From Candidatus Atribacter fermentans (GTDB taxonomy: Bacteria; Atribacterota; Atribacteria; Atribacterales; Atribacteraceae): 14,964 nucleotides of DNA. Each line of letters starts with the position of its first letter. Position 1 is the first letter of the stretch. Positions 1 through 7,622 of this stretch are shown piece after piece. The notes beneath the pieces are model-generated. The model searched no databases. It saw nothing but the letters and a program-made list of their open reading frames with translations, and was not told where the DNA came from. Position numbers and translations under genes: made by a program. The stretch spans positions 1 through 14,964 of the forward strand of contig JAAYUT010000200.1 of assembly GCA_012517485.1 (NCBI GenBank). Reading direction: 5' to 3'.

Positions 1-1
1 A

Positions 2-148
2 TTGAGTTTTGCTGCCGGTGCCATGATATTCGTGGTTATTGAGGATATAATTCCAGAATGTCAGAGAGAGGGCAATGTTGATCTGGCCACAGTTGCAGCC
101 ATGGTCGGTTTTGTTATAATGATGATACTGGATGTTGCTTTAGGGTAG
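2..148 (+). CDS. ZIP-family metal transporter, C-terminal fragment
   Basis: An open frame enters from the left edge and gives 48 residues before a TAG stop. It reads SFAAGAMIFVVIEDIIPE, a short polar loop, then a hydrophobic segment ending DVALG. The first segment matches transmembrane helix V of ZIP (ZupT/GufA-like) divalent-metal transporters, where the E-x-x-PE residues line the metal path; the rest is the last helix. The family moves zinc, iron or manganese into the cytoplasm, and the metal cannot be told from this piece. The gene is complete only outside the window. A spacer of about 200 bp separates it from the next gene, which has its own promoter, so the two are probably not co-transcribed. 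The fragment is short but the motif is characteristic. Confidence 0.75.
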   Translation: MSFAAGAMIFVVIEDIIPECQREGNVDLATVAAMVGFVIMMILDVALG

Positions 149-265
149 TTCTATTAGGGTAATTCGTTCTTTAATTTATTATCGGGTGATAAATTACCAT
201 ATTTATTACTTTAAAGTCTAAATATCAGGTGAAAGTAATAATAAAAATAAAATAGAAAGTATTAT

Positions 266-295
266 ATATAATTAGACGTAGACGTCTAATTATAT
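266..295. promoter_or_regulatory. Perfect 14+14 bp palindromic operator over the ykoE promoter
   Basis: Bases 266-279 and 282-295 are exact reverse complements separated by two bases (core ATTAGACGT-AG-ACGTCTAAT). A TATA-like run (about 262-270) overlaps its left edge, so transcription would start near 290 and a protein bound here would cover the core promoter. A ribosome binding site, AAGGAG, lies at 334-339 ahead of the ATG at 347. The symmetry suggests a dimeric repressor. No bacterial-type TPP riboswitch is apparent in the 198-bp spacer. A ThiR-type archaeal thiamine regulator is an attractive candidate, but I cannot match the site to a known consensus. Confidence 0.7.
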
Positions 296-346
296 TTAGA
301 AACAGGATATGATATTCTAAAAAATGAGTTCTGAAGGAGAGTTTAA

Positions 347-919
347 ATGACTGAAGAGATTTCAAAACGAGTTAATCGAAGTTGGACTACTAGAGATATT
401 ATGGTAACAGCTATTATATCCATAGCTTTAGGTGTGCTTTATATTCCCTTATCCTATGCAATTGGATTATTGTATACAGTTCCATTATTATATCCATTTG
501 TAGTTGGTATTTATTACTTCCCGATTATTATGGTAGCTTATCTTATACGTAAACCTGGAGTAGCTATATTTTCCTCTATGGTGATTCATCTTGTGACTAT
601 ACCTTTCACTCCGTGGGGAATCACGATGTTAATGTCTGGATTTTTCATCGGATTACCAATTGAAGCTGTTTTTCTAGCTGGACGTTACAAAAACTTTAAA
701 TTATGGTATTTAGTGATAGTAGGGGCCATTACTGGTTTAGTTAATGCAACAATATCCTATGTAATGATGGGATTTGCAAATATTTCTCCCTCACTCCAAA
801 TAGTTTATGTAATTGGATATATGATAAGTGGAGCCGTGCTTGGAGGATTACTAGCAAAATTCATAGGTGATGCCGTATTTAAAACAGGTATTATCTCAAA
901 TGTTTCTGATGAAACCTAA
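347..919 (+). CDS. ykoE: ECF transporter S component, YkoE family (thiamine/HMP)
   Basis: This 190-residue membrane protein is the substrate-binding (S) component of an energy-coupling factor importer. It starts SWTTRDIMVTAII, followed by about six hydrophobic helices. Typical YkoE features are visible: the TTRDI opening, RKPG at residues 68-71, the GLPIEAVFLAGRYKN stretch at 102-116, and a C-terminal GG-LLAKFIGDAVFKTG helix. YkoE proteins work with YkoD and YkoC, the next two genes here in the same order as in Bacillus, and are predicted to import thiamine or hydroxymethylpyrimidine. The start is fixed by AAGGAG seven bases upstream of the ATG. A large palindrome covers its promoter. The family call is good; the exact ligand is inferred from the family. 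Confidence 0.85.
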   Translation: MTEEISKRVNRSWTTRDIMVTAIISIALGVLYIPLSYAIGLLYTVPLLYPFVVGIYYFPIIMVAYLIRKPGVAIFSSMVIHLVTIPFTPWGITMLMSGFFIGLPIEAVFLAGRYKNFKLWYLVIVGAITGLVNATISYVMMGFANISPSLQIVYVIGYMISGAVLGGLLAKFIGDAVFKTGIISNVSDET

Positions 920-952
920 AGTATTGGAATATAGGTATAATCATGAAACAGA

Positions 953-976
953 GATAATTTTTTTATCCTTTTTTAT
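953..976 (+). terminator. Weak hairpin plus T-tracts between ykoE and ykoD
   Basis: GATAA (953-957) can pair with TTATC (963-967) across a T-rich loop and is followed by CCTTTTTTATTTTA. Archaeal transcription often stops at such T-tracts, so this may reduce read-through from ykoE. A TATA-like TTTTATAAAA just after it (about 973-982) could give the ATPase gene its own start. Read-through is equally possible, because the three ECF subunits are needed together. Confidence 0.3.
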
Positions 977-1040
977 TTTATAAAAATCATGACTCTTATA
1001 AAGGATTATGAGATATTAAAATATTTTTAAAGGTGAATAA

Positions 1041-2750
1041 TTGATTGAAGTTAACAATTTAAGTTTTAAATACGAGAGGGATTCTCATCATTGTCTGAAG
1101 GGAATTGATCTCCAAATTGGGGAGGGAGAAGTTATCCTGGTTCTGGGCCCTTCAGGATCTGGTAAAAGTACATTGGCTTTGACTCTTAATGGACTTATTC
1201 CCAATTCATTTCCGGGTGAAATTAGTGGAAAGGTTCATGTTTGTGGTATGGAAAGCTTTAAAACACCGGTTTATGAACTTACTCAAAAAGTAGGCATAGT
1301 TTTTCAGGATCCTGAAGCTCAGTTTGTCAGCATGAACGTAGAAGACGAAATAGTTTTTGGCCTGGAAAATCTCTGTTATCCCCCAGAAGAAATGGAAGAG
1401 AGATTAGTGGAAGCACTTTCAAAGGTAGATATGCTTGATTATCGTTACAGAGATGTTTACAGTCTTTCAGGGGGAGAGAAACAGAAGATACTCCTGGCGG
1501 CACTTATGGCCATACGCCCATCAGTTTTAATTTTTGATGAACCCACAGCCAACCTGGATCCTGTGGGGACACTGGAGTTTTTTGAAACCGTTAAATCACT
1601 TAAAGAAACAGATAAACATACTATCATCCTCATAGAACATAAACTTGATGATCTGATACATTTAATCGATCGTGTAATAGTGATTGATAAAGAAGGGGTT
1701 AAATTACTGGAAGGAACACCTCTTGAAGTTTTCAGTGAACATACCGATCTGTTGATTCAGAAAGGAATATGGATGCCTCAAACCGCATTGCTGGCTAATA
1801 AATTCAAGGAAAACAATATTAAACCCCATAAAATTCCTCTAAGTATAGAAGAAGCATGTGATTACCTTAAATATCTTAAACCCAGCTTTAATAATTTAGA
1901 AAATAACCATTCCTCAGTCGAATCAACTGATTCTACAAACCCTGTTCTTGAAATACGGAACCTATCATTCGCCTATAATAAATGTAAGGTTATAGAAGAT
2001 GTCAATTTAAAAGTGGATAAAGGTGACTTTTTAGCAATCGTAGGGGCTAATGGGGCTGGGAAAACTACTTTAGCTAAACATATGGTGGATATCATCCATC
2101 CCCCACAAAACACGGTTTTCTTGGAAGGAAAAGATATTTCAGATATTTCTACCAAGCACATGAGTCATAAAATAGGCTATGTTTTCCAGAATCCAGAACA
2201 TCAGTTCATTAAGAACACGGTGGAAGAACAGTTAACCTTTGGACTCAAATTAAGAGGTTTTTCAGATGATGAAATTAAAGACTGGTTGGATTCCACACTG
2301 GAACGTTTCAGGATCAAATCATACGTTAAAATGAGTCCTTATATGCTTAGTCATGGTCAAAAACGTTTATTGAGTGTGGCAACCATGCTAACTTTGGGAC
2401 AGGATATTTTAATACTGGATGAACCCACTTTTGGTCAGGATCTTAAGAGTTCCAGTGAACTCTTAACCTTCTTAAACTCTCTAAACCAGGAAGGTAAAAC
2501 AATCATCATGATCACTCATGATATGAGCTTGGTGGCCAGACACGCCCGAAATGTGATGGTGATGGCTGATGGAAAAGCCATTTTCTTTGGATCAACACAT
2601 AAACTCTTTAAAAATGAGGAAATACTTCAACGAGCCCGTTTAACCCCTCCACCTTTGTTTGAATTATCTGGTTGTCTATCAAAATATAATAAAAACTGGA
2701 AAGGATTATCCACTCCCGAAGAGTTTATTTATGCTCTTAAAACGAAGTGA
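1041..2750 (+). CDS. ykoD: ECF transporter double ATPase, YkoD type (fused EcfA1-EcfA2)
   Basis: This 569-residue cytoplasmic protein fuses two ABC ATPase domains and powers the ECF importer. Domain 1 has Walker A GPSGSGKST (36-44), Q-loop FQDPEAQF (89-95), signature LSGGEKQK (142-149), Walker B LIFDEPTANLD (163-173) and switch His200. Domain 2 has Walker A GANGAGKTT (335-343), FQNPEHQF, a modified signature LSHGQKR (436-442), Walker B LILDEPTFGQD (457-467) and His493. A polar linker lies at about 260-300, and the tail carries an LTPPPLFEL element common in YkoD proteins. Translation begins at TTG 1041, six bases after AGGTG (1031-1035). Its stop overlaps the start of the EcfT gene by four bases (GTGA), implying coupled translation. 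The two ATP sites are unequal because of the LSHGQ signature. Confidence 0.9.
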   Translation: MIEVNNLSFKYERDSHHCLKGIDLQIGEGEVILVLGPSGSGKSTLALTLNGLIPNSFPGEISGKVHVCGMESFKTPVYELTQKVGIVFQDPEAQFVSMNVEDEIVFGLENLCYPPEEMEERLVEALSKVDMLDYRYRDVYSLSGGEKQKILLAALMAIRPSVLIFDEPTANLDPVGTLEFFETVKSLKETDKHTIILIEHKLDDLIHLIDRVIVIDKEGVKLLEGTPLEVFSEHTDLLIQKGIWMPQTALLANKFKENNIKPHKIPLSIEEACDYLKYLKPSFNNLENNHSSVESTDSTNPVLEIRNLSFAYNKCKVIEDVNLKVDKGDFLAIVGANGAGKTTLAKHMVDIIHPPQNTVFLEGKDISDISTKHMSHKIGYVFQNPEHQFIKNTVEEQLTFGLKLRGFSDDEIKDWLDSTLERFRIKSYVKMSPYMLSHGQKRLLSVATMLTLGQDILILDEPTFGQDLKSSSELLTFLNSLNQEGKTIIMITHDMSLVARHARNVMVMADGKAIFFGSTHKLFKNEEILQRARLTPPPLFELSGCLSKYNKNWKGLSTPEEFIYALKTK

Positions 2751-3580
2751 TTTCTATGAAATTTTTTTATTATGACAATAATTCATTTCTAAATAAACTT
2801 AATCCCATAAGCAAAATCATTGCTCCTATTCCATTATTTATTCTCCTTTGTATGGTGAATGATTTTTGGACTCCCCTTGCGTTTATTGCATTAACGGTTT
2901 TCATAATTCTTGTACTTGGGAAAATTCCATTAACCAATTTTTTGAAGATCTCAGCCCCGGTTCTAATTTTTTCCCTTTCCATCCTAATTTTATTTCTGGT
3001 CGCGGCTCGAAACGAATTAACAGCCGGTTCTCCAGTGTTGTTTACTATTGGAGCTTTCAATATTTATCAGATCAGCCTTTACGCTGGTTTGACAATGGCC
3101 CTTAGAATTTATGCTTTGTTGATCCTAGCGTTGCCCTTCAGCTTTACTACTGAGCCAAGTAATTTCATCCGGTCCATAATACAAAACCTGAGACTCCCCT
3201 ATAAATTCAGTTATGGAGTTATGGTGGCTTTCAGATTTTTACCCATGATGGAGACCGAGTTTAACGTTGTCAGATCGGCGCATAAAGTGATGGGGATAGC
3301 AGATGAAAGTGGAGTTCGATCTTACTTTGAAAAGACAAAAAGATACAGTGTCCCACTCCTTGTAAATGCCATAAGAATTGGAGAAAGGACGGCTTTATCA
3401 ATGGATGGACGGGCATTCGGTGCATTCAAAGAACGAACGTTCTACAAGAAAATTGAATTCAAAAGGGTAGACTGGTTATATATGTTATCTTTCTGGTCCA
3501 TAAGTGTCATAATACTCTTGATACTCTACTTAACAGGATTGATGGGGGAACTAGGATTTTACTTTAAGGGTATTGGTTGA
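2747..3580 (+). CDS. ykoC: ECF transporter transmembrane protein EcfT, YkoC type
   Basis: This 277-residue integral membrane protein is the scaffold joining the S component to the ATPase pair. It opens with the family-typical SFLNKLNPISKIIAP, then hydrophobic helices at about 25-60, 68-87 and 105-135. A cytoplasmic coupling region follows with LPYKFSYGVMVAFRFLPMM (150-168), a first coupling helix around AHKVMG (178-183) and a second, MDGRAFG (219-225), equivalent to the paired Ala-Arg-Gly motifs of EcfT. A final helix lies near 245-265. The GTG start overlaps the upstream TGA; an internal ATG at 2756 is an alternative. No terminator is visible after the stop, and a promoter for the next gene begins within about 10 bp. 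Confidence 0.88.
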   Translation: MISMKFFYYDNNSFLNKLNPISKIIAPIPLFILLCMVNDFWTPLAFIALTVFIILVLGKIPLTNFLKISAPVLIFSLSILILFLVAARNELTAGSPVLFTIGAFNIYQISLYAGLTMALRIYALLILALPFSFTTEPSNFIRSIIQNLRLPYKFSYGVMVAFRFLPMMETEFNVVRSAHKVMGIADESGVRSYFEKTKRYSVPLLVNAIRIGERTALSMDGRAFGAFKERTFYKKIEFKRVDWLYMLSFWSISVIILLILYLTGLMGELGFYFKGIG

Positions 3581-3590
3581 AAACAAAAGT

Positions 3591-3618
3591 ATATAAAATA
3601 AATCTAGATTTAGGTAGC
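3591..3618 (+). promoter_or_regulatory. TATA box with adjoining palindrome ahead of the first ABC pair
   Basis: ATATAAAA (3591-3598) is a good archaeal TATA box. Directly downstream lies a perfect 14-bp palindrome, TAAATCTAGATTTA (3599-3612), which runs into TTTAGGTAGCATAAA. The second part looks like one good and one poor half of the TTTAGG...CCTAAA element at 11972-12018. Transcription would start near 3620, leaving a leader of about 240 nt before the ABC gene. Placement between TATA box and start suggests a repressor site, perhaps for the TetR protein at 7623 or for the regulator of the second ECF operon. Confidence 0.5.
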
Positions 3619-3669
3619 ATAAAAGTTCGTGTTTTTTAATGTTCAATTTTATGAACAGATGAATAAAAG

Positions 3670-3716
3670 AATCCCGACGCGAACGTCGAAATATAATCGG
3701 AAAATCAGGTGGGATT
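3670..3716 (+). other. Candidate structured leader RNA (GC-rich hairpin inside an outer stem)
   Basis: CGACG (3675-3679) and CGTCG (3684-3688) close a CGAA tetraloop, one of the few GC-rich points in an AT-rich spacer. AATCCC (3670-3675) is complementary to GGGATT (3711-3716) and could form an outer stem, sharing base 3675. The element lies in the predicted leader of the first ABC pair and just before a strong ribosome binding site. I do not recognise a known riboswitch. It could be a regulatory leader, a small RNA or chance pairing. Confidence 0.3.
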
Positions 3717-3737
3717 ATGTTGTTTTAGGAGGTAAAT

Positions 3738-3776
3738 ATGGCTTTTATTATCAAAAAGGTTATTTTATGGTCTTAA
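3738..3776 (+). CDS. 12-codon mini-ORF behind a strong ribosome binding site
   Basis: AGGAGGT (3728-3734) is followed at normal spacing by an ATG opening MAFIIKKVILWS and a TAA stop. The ribosome binding site is among the best in the window, yet the frame ends after 12 residues. It may be a leader peptide for the ABC pair, which begins about 90 bp later, or the remnant of a gene whose body has been lost; the residues look like an ordinary N-terminus. The 89-residue frame that spans this spacer in another phase is not a convincing gene. Confidence 0.3.
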   Translation: MAFIIKKVILWS

Positions 3777-3864
3777 ATGCTGTAAAACATGATAAAAATG
3801 TACAAATTAGGTTTAAATGTTATTTAGTAATAGAAAAAAATTTGATAATGATAGAGGTGCTTAA

Positions 3865-5658
3865 ATGGAAAAAAATGAAGAAAATAATGGTAAAATGAGT
3901 TTTAGTGGAATACCACGCCTTTTAGAGATTGCTGGTGTAAAAAAAATTCTGATTATTGCATCATCTGTTTATTCTGTGATAAGTGAGATATTTGCACTCG
4001 TAATATTTCTGGTAATCTATTTGGTAACCGTGGACTTACTCAGCCCACCTATTGAATGGAGCCAAATATGGACCTATATATGGATAGCGGTGATAGCTCT
4101 GGCGGGTAGATTGATCCTTAAATATATTTCCGGAATTTTATCACACATAGCCGCATTTAACATACTGTATGAGTTGAGGGTGAGTATTTCAGAGCATTTA
4201 GGCAGTTTGAATATGGGTTATTTCACTTACCACAACACGGGATACTTAAAAAAGATCCTTAATGAAGATGTGGAGCGAATTGAACTATTTGTAGCACACC
4301 ACATCCCTGATCTAGCCAGTGGAATCGCAATCCCTGTGATAACAATCATAATTTTATTCTTCTTTGATTGGCGCTTGTCACTTGCTACACTGGTACCAGT
4401 ACCACTAGCATTTTTTGCTTGGAGTTTCGCCTTTTCCAAGAACAAAACTGAAATGAACAGATACCATCGGGCAATGGAAAATATGAACAGTACAATAATA
4501 GAATATGTTCGTGGAATGCCAGTGATAAAAATATTCAATCAGACTGTACAGTCATTTACACGATTCAAAAGCACTGTTTACTCTTTCCGTGATTTTTGCA
4601 ATAATTGGACTGACAGATCTATTGGTCCATGGGCGGTTTTTTTCGCGCTTTTAGGCGCGCCATTACTCTTCATTTTACCGGTGGGTATTTGGTTATATTT
4701 GGGGGGACAACTCCAACTTCCCGTTTTCATACTGTTTCTTATTGTAGGATTGGCGTATATGAAACCAATCTACAAACTGATTTTCGTAAGCGGACTTTTA
4801 GCCCAGATTACTGAGGGTGTAGGCCGTATAGATGCAATTTTAGAGCAAAAAGGTTTACCTGAACCTCAAAACCCAGGAATACCTAAGGATTATTCCATAG
4901 AATTCCAGGATGTGGATTTTGCCTATGATGAACATCAGGTACTGCACAATGTGGACTTTAAAATCGATGAAGGTAAAACTTTTGCACTGGTGGGACCATC
5001 AGGATCAGGTAAAACCACCATTGCAAATTTAACCGCCAGATTATGGGATATAAATAAAGGAAAAATACTCATTGGTGGTGTGGACATTAAAAATATTCCA
5101 TTAAACTATTTAATGGATAAAATTGCCCTAGTTTTTCAGGACGTATTCATCTTCAGCGATACCGTAATGGAAAACATAAAAATGGGCCGTGAAGACGTAA
5201 CAGAAGAAGAAATAATAGCTGTTTCTAAAGCAGCAAATATACACGACTTCATCACAGAGGAACTACCAGATGGTTATCAAACCCTGATTGGAGAATCTGG
5301 AGTTCACCTCAGCGGAGGGGAAAAACAAAGAATATCTCTTGCACGGGCTATGCTCAAGAATGCCCCTATTGTGATCCTGGATGAGGCTACAGCCTTTGCC
5401 GATCCAGAAAATGAAGTGAAAATTCAGGAAGCGTTCAGTAAACTACTGAAAAATAGGACTGTTCTAATTATTGCCCACCGTCTTTTCACCATTACTGATT
5501 CAGATGAGATAATGGTCTTAGATGAGGGGCAAATTGTGGAAAGGGGGACACATGAGGAACTCATAGAAAACAGGAAACTTTACTGGGAAATGTGGGGATC
5601 CCATAATTCAGCCAGGAAGTGGACATTTAAATCAACAGGAGGTGATGTTGGTGTTTAA
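3865..5658 (+). CDS. ABC half-transporter (fused membrane domain and ATPase), first partner of pair 1
   Basis: This 597-residue protein has a type IV (exporter-fold) membrane domain, with about six helices spread over residues 25-330, followed by one ATPase. The ATPase has Walker A GPSGSGKTT (377-385), Q-loop VFQDVF, signature LSGGEKQR (482-489), Walker B VILDEATAFADPEN and H-loop IAHRL. The catalytic Glu and His are present. The D-loop region reads AFAD instead of the usual SALD/SSLD, a feature I associate with YbtP/IrtA-like iron-siderophore transporters. It presumably pairs with the next gene, which it overlaps. GAGGTG (3854-3859) sets the ATG start. Export or import cannot be read from the fold; the neighbouring ECF importers and the AFAD feature favour uptake of a metallophore-like molecule, but a drug or lipid exporter is not excluded. 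Confidence 0.85.
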   Translation: MEKNEENNGKMSFSGIPRLLEIAGVKKILIIASSVYSVISEIFALVIFLVIYLVTVDLLSPPIEWSQIWTYIWIAVIALAGRLILKYISGILSHIAAFNILYELRVSISEHLGSLNMGYFTYHNTGYLKKILNEDVERIELFVAHHIPDLASGIAIPVITIIILFFFDWRLSLATLVPVPLAFFAWSFAFSKNKTEMNRYHRAMENMNSTIIEYVRGMPVIKIFNQTVQSFTRFKSTVYSFRDFCNNWTDRSIGPWAVFFALLGAPLLFILPVGIWLYLGGQLQLPVFILFLIVGLAYMKPIYKLIFVSGLLAQITEGVGRIDAILEQKGLPEPQNPGIPKDYSIEFQDVDFAYDEHQVLHNVDFKIDEGKTFALVGPSGSGKTTIANLTARLWDINKGKILIGGVDIKNIPLNYLMDKIALVFQDVFIFSDTVMENIKMGREDVTEEEIIAVSKAANIHDFITEELPDGYQTLIGESGVHLSGGEKQRISLARAMLKNAPIVILDEATAFADPENEVKIQEAFSKLLKNRTVLIIAHRLFTITDSDEIMVLDEGQIVERGTHEELIENRKLYWEMWGSHNSARKWTFKSTGGDVGV

Positions 5659-7408
5659 TTCAATTAAAGTTATTACTGCTGGCGAAAAAAGTAAATTGTA
5701 CCGGGAAATTGGATGGAATATTCTCCAAAATCTGTTTAAAGGAGCACCCTATGGAATTCTTTTTATGGTTCTACTGGAACTTTTTGCACCTATCGTCTAC
5801 CAAAAACCTATAAACATAGAATTCTTAACCCTAGCTATCGTTGGTCTTTTCATAACCCTACTACTTCAGGTATTTGTGGGGAAAAAAGCGTATAAATATT
5901 CATATACGTTGGCTTATTCCCTGTCTGCTGAAGCTCGTCTGAAACTGGGTGAACATCTGAGAAAACTTCCTTTGAGTTTCTTTAAAAGACGTGACCCTGG
6001 TGATGTGGCTGCGTTACTGTTACAGGATATGGGGCTGGTGGAAAATGTATTCAGCCATCTGTTTCCTGATGTGATTGGGTCTATTGTTATGGCTGTGATT
6101 CTAGGTTCTGTTCTTTTAATTGCCGACTGGAGATTGGGAGCCATAGCCATAATTTTTGTGATATTAGCTTTGATCTTTCTGTATCTTTTCCTGAAGTTGG
6201 TTAATTATTTCGGAGAAAAACAACTTAAATCAAGGAATGAGGCTGTTTCAAGGATGATGGAGTATCTTTTAGGGATAAAAGTTCTCAAAGCCTACAATCA
6301 AACTGGAAACAGATTCCAACGTATGGAAAAATCGTTTAGTAAACTGAAAAAAGACAGCATAAAACTGGAAGGGATCCCTGTCCCACTGCTTATGGTGTAT
6401 TTTGCTTTCTTAGAGATTGGTTTCCTGGCGCTCCTAATTTTTGGAGTTCAATTCATGGAAAACGGAACCCTAAGCATTCCAATATTCCTCCTGTTTTTGA
6501 TAATAGGATATGGGTTCTATGAACCCTTAAAACTTTTAAGTGTATCCATTGGTGAGATGAGGTACATGAATATGGCTGCTGATCGTGTGGTGGAGACTTT
6601 AAGGGCTAAAATTCTGCCTGAACCCTCACAGGATAGTAAAATTGACCGTTACGATATTGAATTTGAAGATGTCACCTTCAAGTATCAAGATGTAGACGTG
6701 ATAAAGGCTGTTAGCTTCCATATCCCGGAGAGAAGCATCACCGCACTGGTGGGACCATCAGGCTCAGGTAAAACCACCATAACCAGTTTAATTGCACGTT
6801 TCTGGGATGTGGGATCTGGCCAGATTAAGATTGGTGGACAAAATATCAAGGATCTGAAGAATGAACATATTTTAAGCTGTATGAGCATGGTCTTTCAGGA
6901 TGTGTATCTTTTCAATGATACCATATACAATAACATCAAGATTGGCAATCCCAATGCTACCAAAGATGATGTTTTTGAGGTGGCAATGCAGCAGGCCAAC
7001 TGCCATGAGTTCATCCAGAAATTACCTGATGGTTATGATACAATGGTTGGTGAAGGTGGATCCACACTATCTGGAGGTGAAAAACAACGTATATCCATCG
7101 CCCGTGCGATATTAAAGGATGCACCAATAATTCTGCTGGATGAGGCCACTGCATCACTTGATCCTGAAAATGAGGGAAAGATCCAGGAGGCCATCCGGGA
7201 ACTGGTTAAATCCAAAACTGTAGTGGTAATTGCTCACCGACTTTATTCCATATCTGATGCGGACCAGATCATAGTAATTGATAAAGGAAGAGTGATGGAA
7301 AAAGGAAAACACCATAAGCTACTGGAAAATCAGGGAACATACCGGCATCTCTGGGATGAACAACAACGAGCACATGGATGGAAATTCGGATCCACTAATA
7401 GTGAGTGA
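5651..7408 (+). CDS. ABC half-transporter, second partner of pair 1
   Basis: This protein of about 585 residues has the same build as its upstream neighbour: an exporter-fold membrane domain (about 20-330), then an ATPase with Walker A GPSGSGKTT (from about 368), VFQDVYLF, signature LSGGEKQR (from about 473), Walker B ILLDEATASLDPEN and IAHRL. Unlike its partner it keeps the usual SLD D-loop. Both partners have catalytic Glu and His, so neither ATP site is obviously dead, in contrast to many heterodimeric exporters. The frame opens at GTG 5642 with ATG 5645 and TTG 5648 as further choices. I favour GTG 5651 because AGGAGGTG (5637-5644) then lies six bases upstream. It overlaps the preceding gene by eight bases, indicating translational coupling and a heterodimer. 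A strong terminator follows. Confidence 0.85.
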   Translation: MFNSIKVITAGEKSKLYREIGWNILQNLFKGAPYGILFMVLLELFAPIVYQKPINIEFLTLAIVGLFITLLLQVFVGKKAYKYSYTLAYSLSAEARLKLGEHLRKLPLSFFKRRDPGDVAALLLQDMGLVENVFSHLFPDVIGSIVMAVILGSVLLIADWRLGAIAIIFVILALIFLYLFLKLVNYFGEKQLKSRNEAVSRMMEYLLGIKVLKAYNQTGNRFQRMEKSFSKLKKDSIKLEGIPVPLLMVYFAFLEIGFLALLIFGVQFMENGTLSIPIFLLFLIIGYGFYEPLKLLSVSIGEMRYMNMAADRVVETLRAKILPEPSQDSKIDRYDIEFEDVTFKYQDVDVIKAVSFHIPERSITALVGPSGSGKTTITSLIARFWDVGSGQIKIGGQNIKDLKNEHILSCMSMVFQDVYLFNDTIYNNIKIGNPNATKDDVFEVAMQQANCHEFIQKLPDGYDTMVGEGGSTLSGGEKQRISIARAILKDAPIILLDEATASLDPENEGKIQEAIRELVKSKTVVVIAHRLYSISDADQIIVIDKGRVMEKGKHHKLLENQGTYRHLWDEQQRAHGWKFGSTNSE

Positions 7409-7409
7409 G

Positions 7410-7459
7410 AAGGAATTAAGAAGGGGGCAGTGGTTTAAACCGCTATTCCTTATTTTTTT
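7410..7459 (+). terminator. Hairpin terminator after ABC pair 1
   Basis: AAGGAAT (7410-7416) pairs exactly with ATTCCTT (7445-7451). Inside it, AGTGGTTT (7429-7436) pairs with AAACCGCT (7437-7444), with one G-T wobble. A run of seven T follows a single A. It starts two bases after the stop codon and marks the end of the ABC transcript. Confidence 0.8.
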
Positions 7460-7539
7460 ACGTTAAACTTTTTTAAGATAATAAATTGTAATTTTTTTCA
7501 CATTCATAATATGTTTGATTAACCTTTTTTAATAAATAC

Positions 7540-7614
7540 AAATATAAATCCGTCATTAATTAAATAACTTACTAAGTTTTCTATAATATTAAAGATAGGT
7601 TAATAATAGGGGAG
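7540..7614 (+). promoter_or_regulatory. Promoter and ribosome binding site of the TetR gene
   Basis: AAATATAAA (7540-7548) is a plausible TATA box, predicting a start near 7572. GGGGAG (7609-7614) is the ribosome binding site, eight bases from ATG 7623. No clear palindrome for self-regulation is visible here. Short inverted repeats exist (ATTAACCT at 7518-7525 and AGGTTAAT at 7597-7604) but may be chance. Confidence 0.35.
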
Positions 7615-7622
7615 ATGTGATC

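Noticed and set aside
3629..3898. 89-residue plus-strand frame between ykoC and the first ABC gene
   Set aside because: No recognisable domain and no ribosome binding site at its start. It overlaps the ABC gene start, and the region is better explained as leader and promoter.
7518..7604. ATTAACCT / AGGTTAAT inverted repeat in the TetR promoter region, with AGGTTAATAAT repeated at 9030-9040
   Set aside because: Matches of this length are expected by chance in AT-rich DNA, and the arms are about 70 bp apart.
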